A stretch of DNA of 64,000 nt from Microbacterium esteraromaticum (GCF_016907315.1 NZ_JAFBBS010000001.1:2294001-2358000), one strand, 5' to 3'. Shown: positions 35,204 to 43,702, counted from the first letter of the stretch. Numbers and translations are program-made. Notes: generated by a model from the sequence alone, not told the origin.

Positions 35204-36003
35204 CAGTTCTCCTCCTCCAGGACGAGCGTGCGTGCGGTCGCGAGCGATGACGCCGCCAGCAGCCGCTTCGTGTAGGGATGTGCCGGAGAGCTGAGTACCT
35301 CGGCGGTCTCGCCTTCCTCGACCACTTCGCCGAGGTACATGACGATGACGCGGTCAGCGAGACGGGCGACGACGCCGAGATCGTGCGTGACGAAGAGCAA
35401 CGCGGTCCTCATGCGCTCCGTCATCTCGTACATGAGCCGCAGCACCTGATACTCGATGGTCACGTCGAGGGCAGTGGTCGGCTCGTCTGCGATCAGCAGA
35501 CGAGGCTGACGGATCATCGCCATGGCGATCATCGCCCGCTGGCGCATGCCGCCGGAGAGTTCGTGCGGCATGGCTCTGGCGACACGGCGCGGGTCTCGCA
35601 TCCCCACCTCGTCAAGGATGCGGATGACGTCGTCATCCCGGATGCCGGGTACGCCCTCGCGGATCTGCCGGCCAAGCGGCATCAGCGGATTGAGCGCGGT
35701 CAGCGGCTCCTGGTACACCATCGACAGCTGTGTGCGCAGCAGCTTGCGGTGTTCGGCCGGTGACATCGAGAGCGTGCTGCGCCCCTCCCAGCGGATGTCA
35801 CCGGAGGTGACCTGCAGAGCTGAGTCGAGCAGCCCCATGATCGAGAAGCACGTCAGGCTCTTGCCTGATCCCGACTCGCCCACGATCGCCACACGTTCGC
35901 CGGGATGGATGTCGAATGACACGTTGTTGACGAGCGCGAGCGAGGGGTCGTTCTTCGGCGTCACGACGAGGTCCTCGACGCGGAGAAGGGGGGTCTGCGG
36001 CAT
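35203..36003 (-). CDS. Oligopeptide-type ABC transporter ATP-binding protein (OppD/DppD-like)
   Basis: 266 residues. Walker A GESGSGKSLT, Q-loop YQEPLTALNPLMP, signature LSGGMRQRAMIAMAMIRQP, Walker B LLIADEPTTALDVTIE and His in FVTHDLGVV. The GMRQR signature marks the OppD/DppD half that pairs with the OppF-like protein. Start ATG 36003 is preferred because AGGA lies six bases upstream; ATG 36009 is only one base from it. Confidence 0.93.
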   Translation of the reverse strand: MPQTPLLRVEDLVVTPKNDPSLALVNNVSFDIHPGERVAIVGESGSGKSLTCFSIMGLLDSALQVTSGDIRWEGRSTLSMSPAEHRKLLRTQLSMVYQEPLTALNPLMPLGRQIREGVPGIRDDDVIRILDEVGMRDPRRVARAMPHELSGGMRQRAMIAMAMIRQPRLLIADEPTTALDVTIEYQVLRLMYEMTERMRTALLFVTHDLGVVARLADRVIVMYLGEVVEEGETAEVLSSPAHPYTKRLLAASSLATARTLVLEEEN

Positions 36004-36012
36004 TGTCATTCC

Positions 36013-36909
36013 TCACACCGTGGTCTTGAGCCGGGGGTCAAGCTGCGAGCGCAGCCAATCGCCGATGAACAGGATGCAGAGCACCGTGAGCGTGATGGCC
36101 AGGCCCGGGAACGTGCTCACCCACCATGCCGTGGCGAGGTAGTCGCGTCCGCCGGTCAGCATCAGTCCCCACGAGACGTCAGGAGGCTGGATGCCCAGAC
36201 CGAGGAAGCTCAGCGATGACTCGGTCACGATCAGAGCCGCGACGCTGAGGGTCGACAGGACGACGAACGTCGGGACGACGTTGACCAGGATGTGTCTGGT
36301 CATGATGAACAGATTTCCCGAGCCGAAAGTGCGAGCCGCCTTGACGAAGAGACGCTCCCTGATCTCGAGCACCTCATTGCGCACCTGGCGTGCGTAGATG
36401 ACCCAGGTCGTCAGGCCCAGCACGATGATGAGGGTCGTCACGCCGGGATTGAGGATCGCGAGCACGGCGAGGATCAGAAGGATCGTGGGGATGGAGAGAA
36501 ACGCGTCGACGATGCGCATGAGCACCGCATCGACCCATCCGCCGAAGTAGCCGGCCACGATGCCGATGGTGACCCCGAGAGCCCCGGCCACGGCGACCCC
36601 CAGGACGCCGACGAGGATCGAGATCCGGGATCCGACGATCAGCCTCGAGAGGATGTCGCGTCCGAGATTGTCTGTGCCGAGGATGTGGACCGCCGGGTCG
36701 GTCGTGAACGGTGGCAGCAGGGCCCGGGTGACGTCGATCTGCGCCGGATCGTGCGGCGTGACCCAGGGGCCGACCACCGCCAGGAGGCAGATCACGGCGA
36801 GGATCGCCATGGAGACGCGGGCGGGCCAGGTGGCGGAGCGCAGCAGGGATGTGCGCTTCTGCGGCTGACGGATCGCATGGGTCGACTGCGGTGCCTCGGT
36901 GCCGGTCAC
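36013..36909 (-). CDS. Oligopeptide-type ABC permease (OppC/DppC-like)
   Basis: 298 residues from GTG 36909 (GTGA overlap with the upstream permease stop). An N-terminal cytoplasmic tail, first membrane segment near 40-60, a periplasmic domain with HILGTDNLGRDILSRLIVGSRISI (the DppC signature), and an EAA loop YARQVRNEVLEIRERLFVKAART fit the family. Forms the channel with the next protein. Confidence 0.92.
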   Translation of the reverse strand: MTGTEAPQSTHAIRQPQKRTSLLRSATWPARVSMAILAVICLLAVVGPWVTPHDPAQIDVTRALLPPFTTDPAVHILGTDNLGRDILSRLIVGSRISILVGVLGVAVAGALGVTIGIVAGYFGGWVDAVLMRIVDAFLSIPTILLILAVLAILNPGVTTLIIVLGLTTWVIYARQVRNEVLEIRERLFVKAARTFGSGNLFIMTRHILVNVVPTFVVLSTLSVAALIVTESSLSFLGLGIQPPDVSWGLMLTGGRDYLATAWWVSTFPGLAITLTVLCILFIGDWLRSQLDPRLKTTV

Positions 36910-37820
36910 AGCTGAATCCTCCGGTCTGAGAGTCGGAAGATGACGTCGCCGCAGAGGTTCACGACGATGATCATCAAGGCGACGACGAATACGCCGGCTT
37001 GGACCACCGGCAGATCTTTGTTGGTGACCGCCTGGATGAGCAGCATGCCCAGCCCCGGCCACGCGAAGACGGTCTCGACGATGATCGCGCCGCCGATGAG
37101 TCCGGCGAATTGCAGGAGCACGATGCTCGTCACCGGAACGAACGCGTTGCGCAGCGCATGCACGCGCAGCACACGGGACTCCGCGATCCCCTTCCCCCGC
37201 GCTGTGCGCACGTAGTCGTTACCGAGTTCTTCGATCACGCTGGATCTGACGAGCATCATGATCTCGGCAGCGACTCCGGTGGCCAGGGCGACCGCCGGAA
37301 GGACCAGGTGGGCGATCGAGCCCGAGCCCGAGACGGGAAGCAGCCGAAGTCCGACGGAGAAGACCAGGATCAGCATGATGCCGAGCCAGAAGTTCGGCAT
37401 GGCCTTCGCCAGCACGGAGATTCCGAGCAGCGAGTTGTCGAGTGCGCCGCCCTTTCGCACCGCGGCGATGACGCCGGCCGGGATGGCGAAGGCGACGGCG
37501 AGCGCGATGCCGCTGATCGCGAGCGTGAGGGTGACAGGCAGACGCTGCAGCACGAGCACCAGGGCCGGCTGCCCGAATCGGTACGAATCGCCGAAGTCGC
37601 CCTGCACGACATGCCAGAGATAGTCGGCGTACTGAACGAGGATCGGTCGGTCGAGGCCGAGAGCGTGGCGGGTCGCGGCGACCTGGTCGGGGGTGGCTTC
37701 CTCCCCGAGCATGCTCGCGACCGGATCGCCCGCGACGTTCACCAGGATGAAGACGAAGGTGAGGATGATCAGCAGCACGGGAATCGCTTCGAGCACCCGT
37801 CGCAGCAGATAGTTCAGCAC
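36906..37820 (-). CDS. Oligopeptide-type ABC permease (OppB/DppB-like)
   Basis: 304 residues from GTG 37820, preceded by AGGAGG. MLNYLLRRVLEAIPVLL is the standard DppB opening; FGDSYRFGQPALVLVLQRLPVT and the EAA loop EELGNDYVRTARGKGI follow. First gene of the minus-strand operon of seven genes (permeases, ATPases, binding protein, hydrolase, oxidoreductase). A good promoter (TTGACG, 17 bases, TATGTT) lies 68-96 bases upstream. A longer frame upstream to 38285 runs through the divergent regulator and was rejected. Confidence 0.92.
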   Translation of the reverse strand: MLNYLLRRVLEAIPVLLIILTFVFILVNVAGDPVASMLGEEATPDQVAATRHALGLDRPILVQYADYLWHVVQGDFGDSYRFGQPALVLVLQRLPVTLTLAISGIALAVAFAIPAGVIAAVRKGGALDNSLLGISVLAKAMPNFWLGIMLILVFSVGLRLLPVSGSGSIAHLVLPAVALATGVAAEIMMLVRSSVIEELGNDYVRTARGKGIAESRVLRVHALRNAFVPVTSIVLLQFAGLIGGAIIVETVFAWPGLGMLLIQAVTNKDLPVVQAGVFVVALMIIVVNLCGDVIFRLSDRRIQL

Positions 37821-37887
37821 TCGGCCTCCTGGCATTGGGGTGGGGATGGCGAGGGCGGTGAGACGCCGCATCGCGAGATTGGTCACG

Positions 37888-37916
37888 AACATAGCGACGA
37901 TGTCAGCGTGCGTCAA
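37888..37916 (-). promoter_or_regulatory. Sigma-70 promoter of the importer operon
   Basis: Minus strand: TTGACG (37911-37916), 17-base spacer, TATGTT (37888-37893); predicted start near 37881, leader about 60 bases. Confidence 0.7.
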
Positions 37917-37984
37917 TACTGGACAAGAAAATGGAAGACGCGACCCTTTTTCCCTGATTTTCGGTACTCTGGCGCAGGCATGTG

Positions 37985-38020
37985 CAGAATATGCATACGC
38001 TTTCAAGTCGGCATATGCTG
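37985..38020. promoter_or_regulatory. Inverted repeat, candidate operator of the XRE-cupin regulator
   Basis: CAGAATATGC (37985-37994) and GCATATGCTG (38011-38020) match at 9 of 10 positions as an inverted pair, centre to centre about 26 bases. The region is A/T-rich for this genome and lies between the divergent importer operon and the regulator gene. Confidence 0.5.
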
Positions 38021-38058
38021 TGCACGCACATCTTGGGATAGACCCGTCGGGGGGAAAC

Positions 38059-38664
38059 ATGGATAACGACGCTGATGCAACGCTCGTGGCTGTAGGCAGC
38101 CGCCTGCGCGCCATCCGCAAGGAAGCGGGGCTCAGCCTGCGCGATCTCGCTACCCGTTCGGGGATGTCTGCCAGCTTCCTGTCGCTCGTCGAACGAGGGG
38201 AATGCTCTTTGTCGCTGACCTCGCTGTTCGGCATAGCTCGGGCTCTGGAGATCGACCCTGCAGAAGTTGTCGGGGCGGCATCCAACTCGGCTCCAGTGCA
38301 GGCCGAGTTCGCGCTCTGGCGCGACGGCGGCCGCCCTGCTCCGAAGAGCGTCGTCGGCGAGCGAGAGTACTACGGCTTCTCAGCCGCCGTCGCGCAGTCC
38401 GGCCTGAGGCCGATGTTCGTGCGGATTCGCCCCACGAGGGTGCCTCTGCCGCGCCAGAGTCACGACGGCGAGGAGGCCGCCGTCGTCCTCTCCGGCACGT
38501 TGGCGTTCGAGTTGCGCGACGAGGTCATCGAGCTCAGCGCCGGAGACGCCATACATCTCAACTCCCAGACGCCGCACACCGTCCTGAACCGCACAGACAG
38601 CATCGTCGAGGCGATCTGGCTGACGGCCGACAGCGCCACCGCCGCCCATCACGCGCCGCACTGA
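38059..38664 (+). CDS. XRE-family transcriptional regulator with C-terminal cupin domain
   Basis: 201 residues. HTH region about 10-65 (LRAIRKEAGLSLRDLATRSG, SASFLSLVERGECSLSLTSL), then a cupin about 110-190 with QSHDGEEAAVVLSGTLAFEL and LSAGDAIHLNSQTPHTVLN. Such proteins sense a small ligand through the cupin and usually regulate the adjacent catabolic or transport genes. ATG 38059 follows GGGGGGAAAC. It is divergent from the importer operon and 36 bases before a DAO-family oxidoreductase gene, so it probably controls both. Confidence 0.92.
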   Translation: MDNDADATLVAVGSRLRAIRKEAGLSLRDLATRSGMSASFLSLVERGECSLSLTSLFGIARALEIDPAEVVGAASNSAPVQAEFALWRDGGRPAPKSVVGEREYYGFSAAVAQSGLRPMFVRIRPTRVPLPRQSHDGEEAAVVLSGTLAFELRDEVIELSAGDAIHLNSQTPHTVLNRTDSIVEAIWLTADSATAAHHAPH

Positions 38665-38700
38665 TCGCTTCACAGACACCTGAACGCAAGGAGAACTGCT

Positions 38701-39816
38701 ATGTCCCTGAGCCCCACTGCCATCGTGATCGGAACCGGCGTCGCCGGCGCTTCCACGGGTTTCGCTCTCGCGCGGCGCGGCGTCGACGTCACCCTGATCG
38801 AGTCCGGTTTCGAGGCGCCTGCGACAGCCGCCGGGGCGGGGATCATCCAGCCCTGGAGCTCGGCGGTCGATGGGGAGTACTACCGCTACTACGCGGAGGG
38901 GGCCGACTTCTACGATGAGCTGATCCCTCGTCTCGCCGAAGTGGGTGTCGATGACATCGGATATCGCCAGTCAGGGGCCCTGGTCGTGAACCGCGATTCG
39001 AGTCTTCTCGACGAGGTCGAGGACCGCGTGCACAGCCGCATCGGTGATGCGCGCCTGGCAGGCGAGGTGTCGCGGGTATCCGAATCCCGAGCGAAGGAGC
39101 TCTTCCCTCCACTCGGAGCCGGCTTCAAGGGCCTCCATATCTCCGGGGGCGCCCGGGTCGACGGTCGGGTGCTGCGCCAGGGTCTGCTGAACGCCGTCGA
39201 ACGGCTCGGAGGGCGGATCATCGCGGGGGAGGCGACGCTCGAACCCACGCCTGAGGGTAACTGGGTCGCAATGCTGGGCGGTCGACGTTTCGAGGCGGAC
39301 AGCATCGTCATCGCCGCCGGCGCGTGGACCAATCGGCTGCTCGAGCGGCTCGGCAAGCGGGTCTCGATCGAGCCGCAGCGTGGGCAGATCACTCATCTTC
39401 GGGTCGAAACCGCAGACACCCGGTTGTGGCCTTCGGTGCATCCGATGTCGGGTCACTACATGCTCGCGTTCGATGACTCTCGAGTCGTGGTCGGCGCGAC
39501 TCGAGAGCCAGGCACCGGGTTCGACCCGAGGGTGACGGCCGCCGGACAACGGGAAGTGCTCGAGAACGCACTCGCCGTCGCGCCCGGCCTCGCGGATGCG
39601 ACGCTCATCGAGACCCGAGTGGGCCTTCGTCCGATGCCCGAGGGCACGCTGCCGGTCGTGGGCGCGATCGACGGGATGGCGGGGGTCTACATCAATGCCG
39701 GCTTCGGTGCGGGTGGGCTGACGATGGGCCCGATCGTCGGGGATCGACTCGCGGCGATCATCCTCGGAGAGACCGATGCCCCGTCAGAGGGGATTCTCTC
39801 GCCCGTGCGCCTCTGA
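38701..39816 (+). CDS. FAD-dependent oxidoreductase, DAO family (copy 2 of the cluster)
   Basis: 371 residues. FAD-binding fold AIVIGTGVAGASTGFALARRG near the start with LIESG at strand 2, and C-terminal VGLRPMPEGTLPVVGAI with NAGFGAGGLTMGP. D-amino-acid dehydrogenase/glycine oxidase-like. Only distantly similar to the partner at 30904-32055, so the two probably act on different steps or substrates. The ATG has an AAGGAG ribosome site. It is co-oriented with the XRE-cupin gene. Confidence 0.88.
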   Translation: MSLSPTAIVIGTGVAGASTGFALARRGVDVTLIESGFEAPATAAGAGIIQPWSSAVDGEYYRYYAEGADFYDELIPRLAEVGVDDIGYRQSGALVVNRDSSLLDEVEDRVHSRIGDARLAGEVSRVSESRAKELFPPLGAGFKGLHISGGARVDGRVLRQGLLNAVERLGGRIIAGEATLEPTPEGNWVAMLGGRRFEADSIVIAAGAWTNRLLERLGKRVSIEPQRGQITHLRVETADTRLWPSVHPMSGHYMLAFDDSRVVVGATREPGTGFDPRVTAAGQREVLENALAVAPGLADATLIETRVGLRPMPEGTLPVVGAIDGMAGVYINAGFGAGGLTMGPIVGDRLAAIILGETDAPSEGILSPVRL

Positions 39817-39874
39817 TCCCGAGAGGTCGTCCGAGTCCGCCCCTTGCCTGGGCACCCCTCGTAGGATGGGCGGC

Positions 39875-40714
39875 ATGGTCGTTTCCCTCCCCTCACTCGC
39901 ATTTCTCGGAGCAGGTTCGATGGGAGGCGCGATCCTGCAGGGGGTCGTCGCCTCTGGTGTCGAGATCGACGGCGGCATCGTCGCGACGAACCGCACGCGT
40001 GAGAAGGCGGATGCCCTGGCATCCCTCCCCGGCGTCACCAGCGTCGCCCTGGAGGAGAACCCCGCGGGCAACACCGAGGCGGCAGCTGCCGCGCGCATCG
40101 TCCTCGTTGGCGTGAAGCCGGCCATGGTGCCCGACCTGCTCCGCGAGATCGCCCCGTCGCTGCGCGATGACGCGATCGTCGTGAGCCTGGCGGCCGGCGT
40201 CACCCTGGCCACCTTCACCGAGGCCCTGGGCGAGGGCGTGCATACGGTGCGCTCCATGCCGAACACTCCCGCGACGGTCGGCAAGGCAGTCACCGGGATC
40301 GCGGCCGGCCCCGCGGCGACCGACGACGACATGGCGCTGGTGCGGGCGCTCTTCGAGACGGTCGGTGCGGTGATCGAGCTGCCCGAGTCGCAGATCGACC
40401 CGCTGTCGACGGTCTCGGGGTCGGGCCCCGCCTACGTCTTCCTGCTGATCGAGAAGCTGACCGAGGCGGCTCGCGGGATGGGATTCTCCGACGCCGATGC
40501 GCGGCTCATGTCCGAGCAGACGTTCATCGGCGCGGCGGCGCTGCTGGCGGCATCCGGAGAAGAACCCGCTGAGCTGCGCCGGCGCGTGACCAGCCCCAAG
40601 GGCACGACCGAGCGCGCTGTCGCCGTGCTGCAGGATGCCCGTCTCGATGACGTCTTCGCGGAGGCGACGGCCGCGGCTCTCGCCCGCGCGAAGGAGCTCG
40701 CGGCCGGCTCCTGA
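39875..40714 (+). CDS. proC: Pyrroline-5-carboxylate reductase
   Basis: 279 residues. NAD(P) fold LAFLGAGSMGGAIL at the N-terminus, VKPAMVPDLL in the middle, and the C-terminal ProC signature with LSTVSGSGPAYVFLLIE and VTSPKGTTERAV. Last step of proline synthesis. TAGGAT ends seven bases before ATG 39875, predicting a leaderless transcript and its own promoter despite following the oxidoreductase gene by 58 bases. Convergent with the Ktr pair across a repeat element. Confidence 0.95.
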   Translation: MVVSLPSLAFLGAGSMGGAILQGVVASGVEIDGGIVATNRTREKADALASLPGVTSVALEENPAGNTEAAAAARIVLVGVKPAMVPDLLREIAPSLRDDAIVVSLAAGVTLATFTEALGEGVHTVRSMPNTPATVGKAVTGIAAGPAATDDDMALVRALFETVGAVIELPESQIDPLSTVSGSGPAYVFLLIEKLTEAARGMGFSDADARLMSEQTFIGAAALLAASGEEPAELRRRVTSPKGTTERAVAVLQDARLDDVFAEATAAALARAKELAAGS

Positions 40715-40730
40715 TCACGGGCAGGCTGCC

Positions 40731-40803
40731 GAGAACAGGTCGGTCGTCGAGAACAGGCCGGATTCCCGGCATCCGACCTGTTCTGGCGAACGAGCCTGTT
40801 CTC
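40731..40803. repeat. Convergent-gap inverted repeat element B
   Basis: GAGAACAGG occurs twice in direct order (40731-40739, 40749-40757), then a small CGGAT/ATCCG dyad around TCCCGGC (40759-40775), then CCTGTTCT twice (40777-40784, 40795-40802). The halves can pair to a long stem. Located between convergent proC and the potassium-uptake pair. Confidence 0.7.
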
Positions 40804-40832
40804 AGAACTGACTCGCGGGCCGGACACAGCGG

Positions 40833-41504
40833 TTAGCGGTCGAGACCGGCGAAGCGCTCGATGTCGACGTTCGTGCCCGAGACGATGATGAGGTCGTGGT
40901 TGGTGACGACCGTGTTCGCCTCGGCGTAGCGGAACGGCTTGCCCGGGCTCTTCACGCCCACGACGGTCACCTTGTACTTCGTTCGCACACCCGACTCGTT
41001 CAGCCGCACGCCGCGGATGAACTTCGGCGGGTACATCTTGGCGAGCACGAAGTCGTCGTCGAAGCGGATGAAGTCGAGCATCCGGCCGCTGACCAGGTGC
41101 GCGACGCGCTCGCCTGCCTCTCGCTCCGGGTAGATGACGTGATTCGCGCCGACACGGGCGAGGATCTTGCCGTGCGACTGCGAGACGGCCTTGGCCCAGA
41201 TCTGAGGCACCTTGAGGTCGACGAGGTTGGCGGTGATCAGCACGGATGCCTCGATCAGCGAACCGACGGCGACGACGGCGACCTGGAAGTCCTGCGCGCC
41301 GATCTGACGCAGCGCGTCGATGTTCCTGGCATCCGCCTGAACGGTGTGCGTGACCCGCTCCGACCACTTCTGCACGAGACCCAGATCTTCGTCGATCGCG
41401 AGCACCTCGCGGTCGAGGCGGTCGAGCTCCCCGGCACAGGCGGCGCCGAAGCGTCCGAGTCCGATCACGAGCACCGGGGCGTCGCCCCGCACCATCTCAA
41501 CCAA
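40833..41504 (-). CDS. Potassium uptake regulatory protein, TrkA/KtrA family
   Basis: 223 residues: an RCK-N Rossmann domain (VLVIGLGRFGAACAGEL near the start, ADARNIDALRQIGAQDF) and an RCK-C domain (KVTVVGVKSPGKPFRYAEANTVVTNHDLIIVSG). It forms a nucleotide-gated ring under the KtrB-like channel. Its start overlaps the end of the channel gene by eight bases, so they form one operon. Confidence 0.93.
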   Translation of the reverse strand: MVEMVRGDAPVLVIGLGRFGAACAGELDRLDREVLAIDEDLGLVQKWSERVTHTVQADARNIDALRQIGAQDFQVAVVAVGSLIEASVLITANLVDLKVPQIWAKAVSQSHGKILARVGANHVIYPEREAGERVAHLVSGRMLDFIRFDDDFVLAKMYPPKFIRGVRLNESGVRTKYKVTVVGVKSPGKPFRYAEANTVVTNHDLIIVSGTNVDIERFAGLDR

Positions 41505-42927
41505 CGATCGGCCTTTCGACGGGCAGCGAGTAGAGCTGCGATCGGGATGTCGCGGCGACCGCCGCGGCGAGTGTCACTGTACCAACGCGCCCCATGAAGA
41601 TCGTCGCGGCGAGCACGTAGCTGGCGGAGTCGGGAAGCTCGGCCGTGAGGCCAGAGCTGAGACCCACGGTCGCGAATGCGGAGATCACGTCGAAGAGCAC
41701 GTCGATGATGTCGGCCTTGGTGATCTGGGCGATGATCACCGTCGACACCGCGACGATCGTGGCGCCCCAGGCGACGACGCTGAGCGCGACGCGCTGCACG
41801 TCGGAGGGGATGCGGCGGCCGAACGCCTCGACCGACTGTCGCCCCTTCGCCTCGGACCAGACGGCGATGGCGAGGACGGCGAGGGTCGTCACCTTGATGC
41901 CGCCGGCCGTGGATGCCGAGCCGCCGCCGACGAACATGAGCATGCAGCCCACGAGCATCGACGATCCGTGCAGGTCGGACATCTCGATCACGTTGAACCC
42001 GCCCGAGCGGGTCATGGCCGAGAGGAACAGTGCGTTCATCGTGGTCTCGCCGGCGTCCATCGACCCGAAGGTGCCGGGGTTGTCGAACTCGAGGACGAGG
42101 AACACGGCCGCGCCGACCACGAAGAGCAGCACGGTGGTGATCAGCGTCAGCTTCGAGTGCAGCGACCAGCGCTTGACGTGCCAGGTGTGCTTGATCAGCG
42201 TGTAGATGACCGGAAAGCCGATGCTGCCCAGGAACACTCCGGTCATGAGCAGCGTGAGCACGAGGTAGTCGTCGGCGAAGACCGTCACGCCGCCGGCGTT
42301 GGGCGTGAAGCCGGTGTTCGTGAATGCCATCGCGGCGTAGTACGGGGCCTCCCACAGGGCGGCGATGGGAGGGATCCCAGCCCAGAGAAGCGCGGGGTAG
42401 AGGAGGATCGCCAGGGTGCCCTCGATCACCAGGGTCGACAGGGCGACGGTGGTGAGCAGCTGTCCGACCTCGCCCAGACGAACGGTCTGGCTCTCGTTGA
42501 CCGGGCCGCCGTGCGCGCGCATGGGGTTGGTGTCTCCCGCGGCGAGCAGCTTGGCTCGCAGGCCGAGCCGCTTCGAGATCACCAGGCCCATCACAGAGGC
42601 GAGCGTGAGCACGCCCATGCCCCCGATGTTGACTCCGACGAAGATGACCGCGTTGCCGAAGGGAGACCAGTGGGCGGCCATGTCGACCGTGGAGAGCCCG
42701 GTGACGCAGATCGTCGACACCGCCGTGAACAGGGCATCGCTGAGCGGTGTGACCGTGCGGTCGGCTGATGCGATCGGCAGCGAGAGCAGGCCGGTGAAGA
42801 GCAGGATCAGGGAGGCGAAGATGATGATCGCGAATCGCGACGGCGAGGAGGTGACGAGGTGCTTGGCCTGTCGTCCGAAGCCGCGCAGGGTGACCTGCGG
42901 AGAGGATGCCGACACGATGCCCGACAT
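41497..42927 (-). CDS. Potassium uptake channel, TrkH/KtrB family
   Basis: 476 residues with multiple membrane segments and four degenerate pore repeats, for example STICVTGLSTVD and TNTGFTPNAGG, the selectivity-filter-like loops. ATG 42927 follows AAAGGGGAT; the longer frame to 43392 is antisense to the ArsR gene. First gene of the two-gene Ktr-type potassium uptake unit; it diverges from an ArsR-type gene. Confidence 0.92.
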   Translation of the reverse strand: MSGIVSASSPQVTLRGFGRQAKHLVTSSPSRFAIIIFASLILLFTGLLSLPIASADRTVTPLSDALFTAVSTICVTGLSTVDMAAHWSPFGNAVIFVGVNIGGMGVLTLASVMGLVISKRLGLRAKLLAAGDTNPMRAHGGPVNESQTVRLGEVGQLLTTVALSTLVIEGTLAILLYPALLWAGIPPIAALWEAPYYAAMAFTNTGFTPNAGGVTVFADDYLVLTLLMTGVFLGSIGFPVIYTLIKHTWHVKRWSLHSKLTLITTVLLFVVGAAVFLVLEFDNPGTFGSMDAGETTMNALFLSAMTRSGGFNVIEMSDLHGSSMLVGCMLMFVGGGSASTAGGIKVTTLAVLAIAVWSEAKGRQSVEAFGRRIPSDVQRVALSVVAWGATIVAVSTVIIAQITKADIIDVLFDVISAFATVGLSSGLTAELPDSASYVLAATIFMGRVGTVTLAAAVAATSRSQLYSLPVERPIVG

Positions 42928-43011
42928 CGATCCCCTTTCCCTCCGGTCGCCGGCGCCGTTCGCCGAGCCTTCGTCATGGTACTCCGGTGCGGCGCCGACT
43001 ACCCTGAGGGG

Positions 43012-43428
43012 ATGACCGACATCTTCGACGTGATCGCAGACGGCACGAGGCGCGACATCCTCCGGCTGCTGCTGAGCGAGTCGGCCGAGGGCGACGGTGG
43101 CACGAGCGTCACGCAGATCGTGAGCCGGCTGGGCATAAGTCAGCCGACCGTGTCGAAGCACCTGAAGGTGCTGCGCGACGCGCAGCTGGTGACCGTGCGC
43201 GAAGACGGCCAGCGCCGCTTCTACAGCCTCTCCGTCGGGCCGCTCGAAGAGGTGGACGACTGGCTGGTTCCCTTCCTGGTCGACGCGTACGGCGATCAGG
43301 CCCCCCTGATCGACATCCCGTTCGCGCCGCTGCCCGCAGCGACCGCGCATGCGGCCGAGGTCGTCGGCCGCGCCGCGGCGTCGGCGAAGCACGTGGTCAC
43401 CACGGCGCTCAAGAAGCTCGGCCCCTGA
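43012..43428 (+). CDS. ArsR-family HTH regulator
   Basis: 138 residues. MTDIFDVIADGTRRDILRLLL and GISQPTVSKHLKVLRDAQLVTVREDGQRRFYSL form the ArsR winged HTH (about 1-75); no metal-binding Cys pair is present, so it is probably not a metal sensor. The C-terminal part is Ala-rich. TACCCT ends six bases before the ATG, predicting leaderless translation. Divergent from the potassium genes and 82 bases upstream of bldC-like. Confidence 0.88.
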   Translation: MTDIFDVIADGTRRDILRLLLSESAEGDGGTSVTQIVSRLGISQPTVSKHLKVLRDAQLVTVREDGQRRFYSLSVGPLEEVDDWLVPFLVDAYGDQAPLIDIPFAPLPAATAHAAEVVGRAAASAKHVVTTALKKLGP

Positions 43429-43453
43429 TCTCGAGTCACAGCAGTCTCATCTG

Positions 43454-43483
43454 TTTACAGCTGTCGCACGCACCCCATATGCT
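43454..43483 (+). promoter_or_regulatory. Promoter of the bldC-like gene
   Basis: TTTACA (43454-43459), 18-base spacer, TATGCT (43478-43483); start expected near 43490, about 20 bases before the ATG. Confidence 0.65.
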
Positions 43484-43510
43484 GTGCTTCAGCAGAAAGG
43501 GGTATTGGGG

Positions 43511-43702
43511 ATGCCCGACGTCCAAGACGTTCGTTTCCTTACGGTGGCCGAGGTCGCCGAGATCATGCGCGTGTCCAAGATGACCGTGTATCGGCTCGTG
43601 CATGCCGGCGAGCTGCCCGCGATCCGCTTCGGTCGCAGCTACCGAGTGCCCGAGTCTGCGGTGGCAGACGCCGTGCGCGCCCCCATCGCCGACGTGGGCT
43701 GA
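43511..43702 (+). CDS. bldC: BldC-like MerR-type DNA-binding protein
   Basis: 63 residues, nearly all a winged HTH: FLTVAEVAEIMRVSKMTVYRLVHAGELPAIRFGRSYRVPESAV. Size and sequence match actinobacterial BldC, a small regulator that binds DNA cooperatively without an effector domain. In non-sporulating relatives its role is not established. Followed by the tiny ribosomal gene bS22, as in other actinobacteria. Confidence 0.92.
   Translation: MPDVQDVRFLTVAEVAEIMRVSKMTVYRLVHAGELPAIRFGRSYRVPESAVADAVRAPIADVG

Noticed and set aside
38701..40714. DAO-type oxidoreductase and proC as one proline-related operon
   Set aside because: proC has its own -10 box seven bases before its ATG and a 58-base gap; proximity alone does not show a shared pathway.
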